42,313 nt of DNA. Origin: Hyphomicrobiales bacterium (GTDB lineage: Bacteria > Pseudomonadota > Alphaproteobacteria > Rhizobiales > Rhizobiaceae). Below, in pieces: positions 39,588 through 42,313 of this stretch. The position numbers were made by a program, and so were the translations under genes. The DNA lies in contig JAALLE010000029.1 of NCBI GenBank assembly GCA_011087605.1, positions 1-42,313 on the forward strand. Reading direction: 5' to 3'. A model generated the notes under the pieces. The model saw nothing but the letters and a program-made list of their open reading frames with translations, was not told the DNA's origin and did not search any database. Within the stretch, counting starts at the first letter, position 1. The number at the start of each line of letters is the position of its first letter.

Positions 39588-40766
39588 ATGCCAGAAGACC
39601 ATGAAGCCGCCAATGGTGGTGCAGCCCTAGGCTATGACTACGATGAAACTGGTTCCGCTCATACCAACAAATGTGGTGGCATGTTGTGGTCGACCGGTGG
39701 TCGTCTGGTTGCCAGTGATGGTTCCGACGAAACGCCCGCCGACGTCCACGGTCTCCAAGGTAATTCGACAGACCTAGTTCGCCCGGAGAATGTTCCTCCT
39801 GTGGCGTCATACTTTGTCGATTATGATGGCCTGACTGGCGATTCTCACAAGGCTGGCCACATGGGAGATGTTGAAATCTTCCAACCTTGCCTGGAGACAG
39901 CTGAACACCAGTATCCACCGGGCTATTTCCCACCATATGATGATTCACCAGAAGATTGGCCACCGGAATTTACTCCACCAGAAGATCCATTCCACACCAA
40001 CTTGCGTCTGACCAAGACGGCATCGCCAAAAGACTGCTTGCCGATGTTTGGTGGTTGGTCTTGCCAATATAAAATAATTGTTCGTAACACCGGTCCCGAC
40101 CGCTATTGGGGCGACATATTGGTGAGAGATGTGGTGCCAGCAGCACCAGCAGGTACCTACTTTGGTGTTGGTCCCGTGCCACCTTGGTCTTGCTGGACAG
40201 CAGGTCCTGCGGAATTGCAGTGCTGGCGTCCAAACGTCATCCTCAATGTCGGTCAATATGTGGAATTGAAAGTCAATGTTTGGGTGCCAAATTCCTACAA
40301 CAGGTGCCGTCTGCGCAACATTGCGGAAATCGAATGGGCTCCTGGTGGAACTCAGTGGAACACGGATCCAGACGACGACTTTGATGGTGCGTCTTCCCGA
40401 ATTCCGTTGCCGCATTGTCTGCCAGTGCACCGGCCAATCGGTTCCAATGTTCACCGTCCAAAGGCTTCGACCGTCCACTATCCACGCGGTTCGAAGATCC
40501 ACCGTCCAAGAGGCTCGAAGGTCCACCGTCCAAGAGGCTCGAAGGTCCACCGTCCGAAGGGATCTAAGGTCCATCTCCCAAGGGGATCCAAGGTTCATCG
40601 TCCGAGGGGATCTAAGGTTCATCTCCCAAGGGGATCCAAGGTCCATCGTCCGAGAGGTTCGCGGATCCATCGTCCAAAGGGTTCAAAGGTCCATTTGCCT
40701 AAAGGTTCCAGGATCCTGGTTCCACGTTCGCAAAACCTGCAACTGAACAAGGCGCCTACAAACTAA
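39588..40766 (+). CDS. C-terminal segment of the interrupted secreted protein (DUF11-like, octapeptide tail)
   Basis: This 392-residue frame follows the TAG stop in the same reading frame as the segment before it. After a Cys-containing stretch and a proline/acidic linker (EHQYPPGYFPPYDDSPEDWPPEF) comes a DUF11-like domain, LRLTKTASPKDCLPMFGGWSCQYKIIVRNTGPDRYWGDILVRD ending NIAEIEWAPGG...NTDPDDDFDGA, as in bacterial cell-surface proteins. The last ~110 residues are thirteen basic octapeptides. Internal Met 39588 has no ribosome binding site, so separate translation is doubtful. The C-terminus has no LPxTG or PEP-CTERM signal. Confidence 0.7.
   Translation: MPEDHEAANGGAALGYDYDETGSAHTNKCGGMLWSTGGRLVASDGSDETPADVHGLQGNSTDLVRPENVPPVASYFVDYDGLTGDSHKAGHMGDVEIFQPCLETAEHQYPPGYFPPYDDSPEDWPPEFTPPEDPFHTNLRLTKTASPKDCLPMFGGWSCQYKIIVRNTGPDRYWGDILVRDVVPAAPAGTYFGVGPVPPWSCWTAGPAELQCWRPNVILNVGQYVELKVNVWVPNSYNRCRLRNIAEIEWAPGGTQWNTDPDDDFDGASSRIPLPHCLPVHRPIGSNVHRPKASTVHYPRGSKIHRPRGSKVHRPRGSKVHRPKGSKVHLPRGSKVHRPRGSKVHLPRGSKVHRPRGSRIHRPKGSKVHLPKGSRILVPRSQNLQLNKAPTN
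40428..40739 (+). repeat. Thirteen tandem 24-bp repeats coding for HRPRGSKV-like octapeptides
   Basis: From 40428 the sequence repeats every 24 bp, in frame. Units read HRPIGSNV, HRPKASTV, HYPRGSKI, HRPRGSKV (twice), HRPKGSKV, HLPRGSKV, HRPRGSKV, HLPRGSKV, HRPRGSRI, HRPKGSKV, HLPKGSRI and a degraded LVPRSQNL. Central units are almost identical, outer ones degenerate, as in recombination-maintained arrays. His at position 1 and Pro at position 3 are nearly constant, with 2-3 basic residues per unit. Confidence 0.95.
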
Positions 40767-40800
40767 GAAGTAACTGTTCACTTTGCAGCGAATACAAGAT

Positions 40801-40826
40801 GGCTCATCGGCAACTGCCGGTGAGCC
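40801..40826 (+). terminator. Hairpin after the repeat-protein gene
   Basis: GGCTCATCGGC and GCCGGTGAGCC pair over 11 bp (one G-U) around an AACT loop, 35 bp beyond the stop of the repeat protein. The following AATTG is only weakly U-rich. Confidence 0.6.
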
Positions 40827-40906
40827 AATTGACTGTAAACCTTCACTTTTTTCAATATGTGCAAATACTGGCAACATCTGAAGACCAAGCTTCCAGGGAC
40901 TCCGAT

Positions 40907-41980
40907 ATGACAAGATCGATGATTGAAACACTATATTCTCGCCGTGGAGCAGGATCATATTTTGCGGACGCGCGCCGCTGGTTTTTAATATTCGCGGCAG
41001 GACTATTATGGCCAACTTTAACCATGTCGGCCTTCGCGGAAAATCCCGAGATCAAGACAAACCAGTCTTGGATTGAGAATATGCAAGCCGGTGAAAGCTT
41101 GAAAATTAACGGTGTTGAAGATGCGTTTGAATTTGTATTTTCGCGCCTGCCGGATCAGGTTTCGGTTTATCCAACCGAAAACTATTACTATTTCACGTTT
41201 CCTGCAGATGGGGTGATCTATGCTGGAAACCTGCGCCTTGCGGCTCAGGACCGTGATCAGGGCATAATTCATTTTGCGGCATTCATACAGGCAAATCAGG
41301 CCAGCGAAGCCGGCGAGATGCTGTACAAGCCTCTAACAATTGAAGACGGGGTTGAAGTCACCAAACTCGATCCATTTTCTTACCAAGTGGCCTACAAGGG
41401 AAAGTCGGTTACGTTTAACCTCAACGATGTCTCTGCCATCCAACCTCCCAAGGATATTATTGCCGAGGGAGAGCTCTATCTTGGCTTGGTTGCCGATGAG
41501 TCGGGTGTGCGGTTTTTTCTGTTCTATAATCAAACACACAAAGTGTTCGCTTATGTATTGGACGAGACGAGTGGTATTCTTGACCAGTTTGTCCTCGCTG
41601 CCGAGAACAGCCGCATTCTAGTTGGCCAGCGAACCGGTTTTGCATTTTACAACCACCACTATCTGGATCGGCGGGTTTTGATAGGTGTGCATGGGGCCAA
41701 TACGGTGGTGAATAACTATTATGACGGACCGGCGGACCAGTTGCCGGAAAACCACATTGTCGATGACAATTTGCGCAAATCCATCGTCGATTCAGACCCG
41801 AATGTGAAAGATCAGCTGGATATGTTTGGGTATTTCAAAAGTGGCGAAGGCCGCTATTTGATTTCGCCCTATGTTCAATACCTGTATCTTGAAGAGCTTG
41901 ATGGGTATCAACAGTGTGCTGAAAATCCGGAACTTGCTGCGGAAGTCTACGACGCTTGTTTCGTTGCAGGGGATGAATAA
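40907..41980 (+). CDS. Exported protein of unknown function
   Basis: I do not recognise this 357-residue protein. Its N-terminus is an export signal (ARRWFLIFAAGLLWPTLTMSAFA, cleavage before ENPEI near residue 48). The mature part is strand-rich and acidic, with YPTENYYYFTFPADGVIYAGNLRLAAQD, SGVRFFLFYNQTHKVFAYVLDE and a C-terminal Cys pair (QQCAENPEL, YDACFVAGDE). ATG 40907 is chosen over the earlier open region since it places a charged n-region before the hydrophobic core, with AGGGA upstream. It follows the repeat-protein gene by 140 bp with a terminator between, so it has its own promoter. The proximity to the interrupted secreted protein suggests a surface role; nothing else supports it. 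Confidence 0.75.
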   Translation: MTRSMIETLYSRRGAGSYFADARRWFLIFAAGLLWPTLTMSAFAENPEIKTNQSWIENMQAGESLKINGVEDAFEFVFSRLPDQVSVYPTENYYYFTFPADGVIYAGNLRLAAQDRDQGIIHFAAFIQANQASEAGEMLYKPLTIEDGVEVTKLDPFSYQVAYKGKSVTFNLNDVSAIQPPKDIIAEGELYLGLVADESGVRFFLFYNQTHKVFAYVLDETSGILDQFVLAAENSRILVGQRTGFAFYNHHYLDRRVLIGVHGANTVVNNYYDGPADQLPENHIVDDNLRKSIVDSDPNVKDQLDMFGYFKSGEGRYLISPYVQYLYLEELDGYQQCAENPELAAEVYDACFVAGDE

Positions 41981-42099
41981 TCAATCAGCGAATATCCCAG
42001 CTGTGATTGTCGCGGCGCGGAGATAGGCCGGAATCCTTCCAGGTTTTCTGATACGCGCCAATATGTGCTAGTATCTGTTTGTCTTAGTAGGAGGAAAAA

Positions 42100-42267
42100 A
42101 TGCCGAGAATTATTTCTACGCATGAGGTTGATGATGTTGCCCATTGGCTCGCCTCACCAAAACGGGAAGAGCTGTTTGGCGGGGTTGCGGAAAACATTCG
42201 CACATTCGTTCACCCAACAGAGCCAAATCAAGTTGGCTTGACGATGGATATTGCTGATATGGGGTAA
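42100..42267 (+). CDS. Short protein MPRIISTHEVDDVAHWL..., possibly truncated
   Basis: A 55-residue protein with a strong GGAGG site eight bases before ATG 42100. It opens MPRIISTHEVDDVAHWLAS and continues PKREELFGGVAENIRTFVHP, a pattern I associate with a family of small alphaproteobacterial proteins usually near 85-90 residues; that family length is recalled, not checked. The stop TAA at 42265 falls after DIADMG and the codons after it do not resemble the expected continuation, so the protein may be truncated. Function unknown. Confidence 0.6.
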   Translation: MPRIISTHEVDDVAHWLASPKREELFGGVAENIRTFVHPTEPNQVGLTMDIADMG

Positions 42268-42313
42268 CTACTCAGCTACCCTATTTCTGCTGCCATTAGG
42301 TGCGACAATTTGA

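Larger units (their letters stand above)
38478..40766 (+). pseudogene. Secreted repeat protein gene interrupted by two in-frame stop codons
   Basis: ATG 38478 follows a strong AGGAAGGAG site and reads MSKNN, then TAA (38493-38495), then TLICTAALAAGMLAGNARAQEG, which completes a Sec signal peptide. The same frame runs to a TAG at 39573-39575 and continues open to 40766, 763 codons in all, with no frameshift. Without the two stops it would be a secreted protein made of a propeller-like part, a DUF11-like part and a basic octapeptide tail. CAA to TAA and CAG to TAG changes at glutamine codons would explain both. Either the gene is decayed, the stops are read through, or the sequence is wrong at two sites. 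Confidence 0.75.

Noticed and set aside
39945-40670. Antisense open frame (241 codons) with its own repeats over the octapeptide array.
   Set aside because: Its repeats are the reverse reading of the 24-bp units; the plus frame is continuous with a signal peptide and DUF11-like domain.
40428-40739. Regular 24-bp repeats considered as a CRISPR array.
   Set aside because: The repeats are contiguous without spacers and keep a coding frame.
38478-40766. The two internal stops considered as selenocysteine or pyrrolysine recoding.
   Set aside because: They are TAA and TAG, neither is UGA, and no supporting genes or downstream structure were seen; nonsense changes at Gln codons are simpler.

Overview
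The window looks like chromosomal DNA of an alphaproteobacterium, probably Hyphomicrobiales or Rhodobacterales. The reasons are the two DUF1127 proteins, a GcvA-type LysR, several SsuABC/TauABC-like and CUT1 sugar ABC transporters, and moderate GC content. The assignment is by gene style only. No rRNA, tRNA, CRISPR array, prophage or intact insertion sequence was seen.

Layout. (1) 1-5720 is a block of small stress-type genes: a SnoaL-like protein, a Popeye-type membrane protein, a DUF1127 protein, an HxlR regulator with two N-terminal cysteines, a GNAT enzyme, a true 1-Cys peroxiredoxin, a LysR and a second DUF1127 protein. Three of the transcription units share a 43-bp promoter/operator element with fixed internal spacing, which suggests one small regulon. 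(2) 5831-6658 is a PhzF-family protein. (3) 6897-17824 is a GntR/FCD regulator divergent from a catabolic operon: an FAH-family hydrolase, an NMT1/THI5-like ABC importer with two permease genes (the second frameshifted near its start), an Ldh2-type dehydrogenase, a second FAH hydrolase, a fused GlcD/GlcF-type oxidase and one unknown protein. (4) 17819-27960 is a LysR divergent from a second catabolic operon: a Tat-exported NMT1-like binding protein, ATPase, permease, FAD oxidoreductase, CaiB-type CoA-transferase, enoyl-CoA hydratase, 7Fe ferredoxin, an aldehyde dehydrogenase resembling alpha-ketoglutarate semialdehyde dehydrogenase, a CMP/dCMP-type deaminase and a DsbA/HCCA-isomerase-like protein. 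(5) 28035-38214 is a ROK regulator plus a 770-residue PIG-L deacetylase, divergent from a CUT1 importer operon that also encodes an argininosuccinate-lyase-like enzyme and a PfkB kinase. (6) 38478-42313 is a large secreted-type protein gene interrupted by two in-frame stop codons and ending in thirteen HRPRGSKV-like octapeptides, then an unknown exported protein and a 55-codon gene.

Working together. Regions 3 and 4 each pair their own regulator and importer with enzymes that would finish breakdown of an organic acid or ring-derived compound: acylpyruvate cleavage and 2-hydroxyacid oxidation in one, CoA activation, hydration and semialdehyde oxidation in the other. Region 5 combines de-N-acylation, C-N lyase chemistry and sugar phosphorylation behind a sugar-type importer, which suggests catabolism of an amino-sugar or sugar-amine conjugate. 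The substrates cannot be read from sequence.
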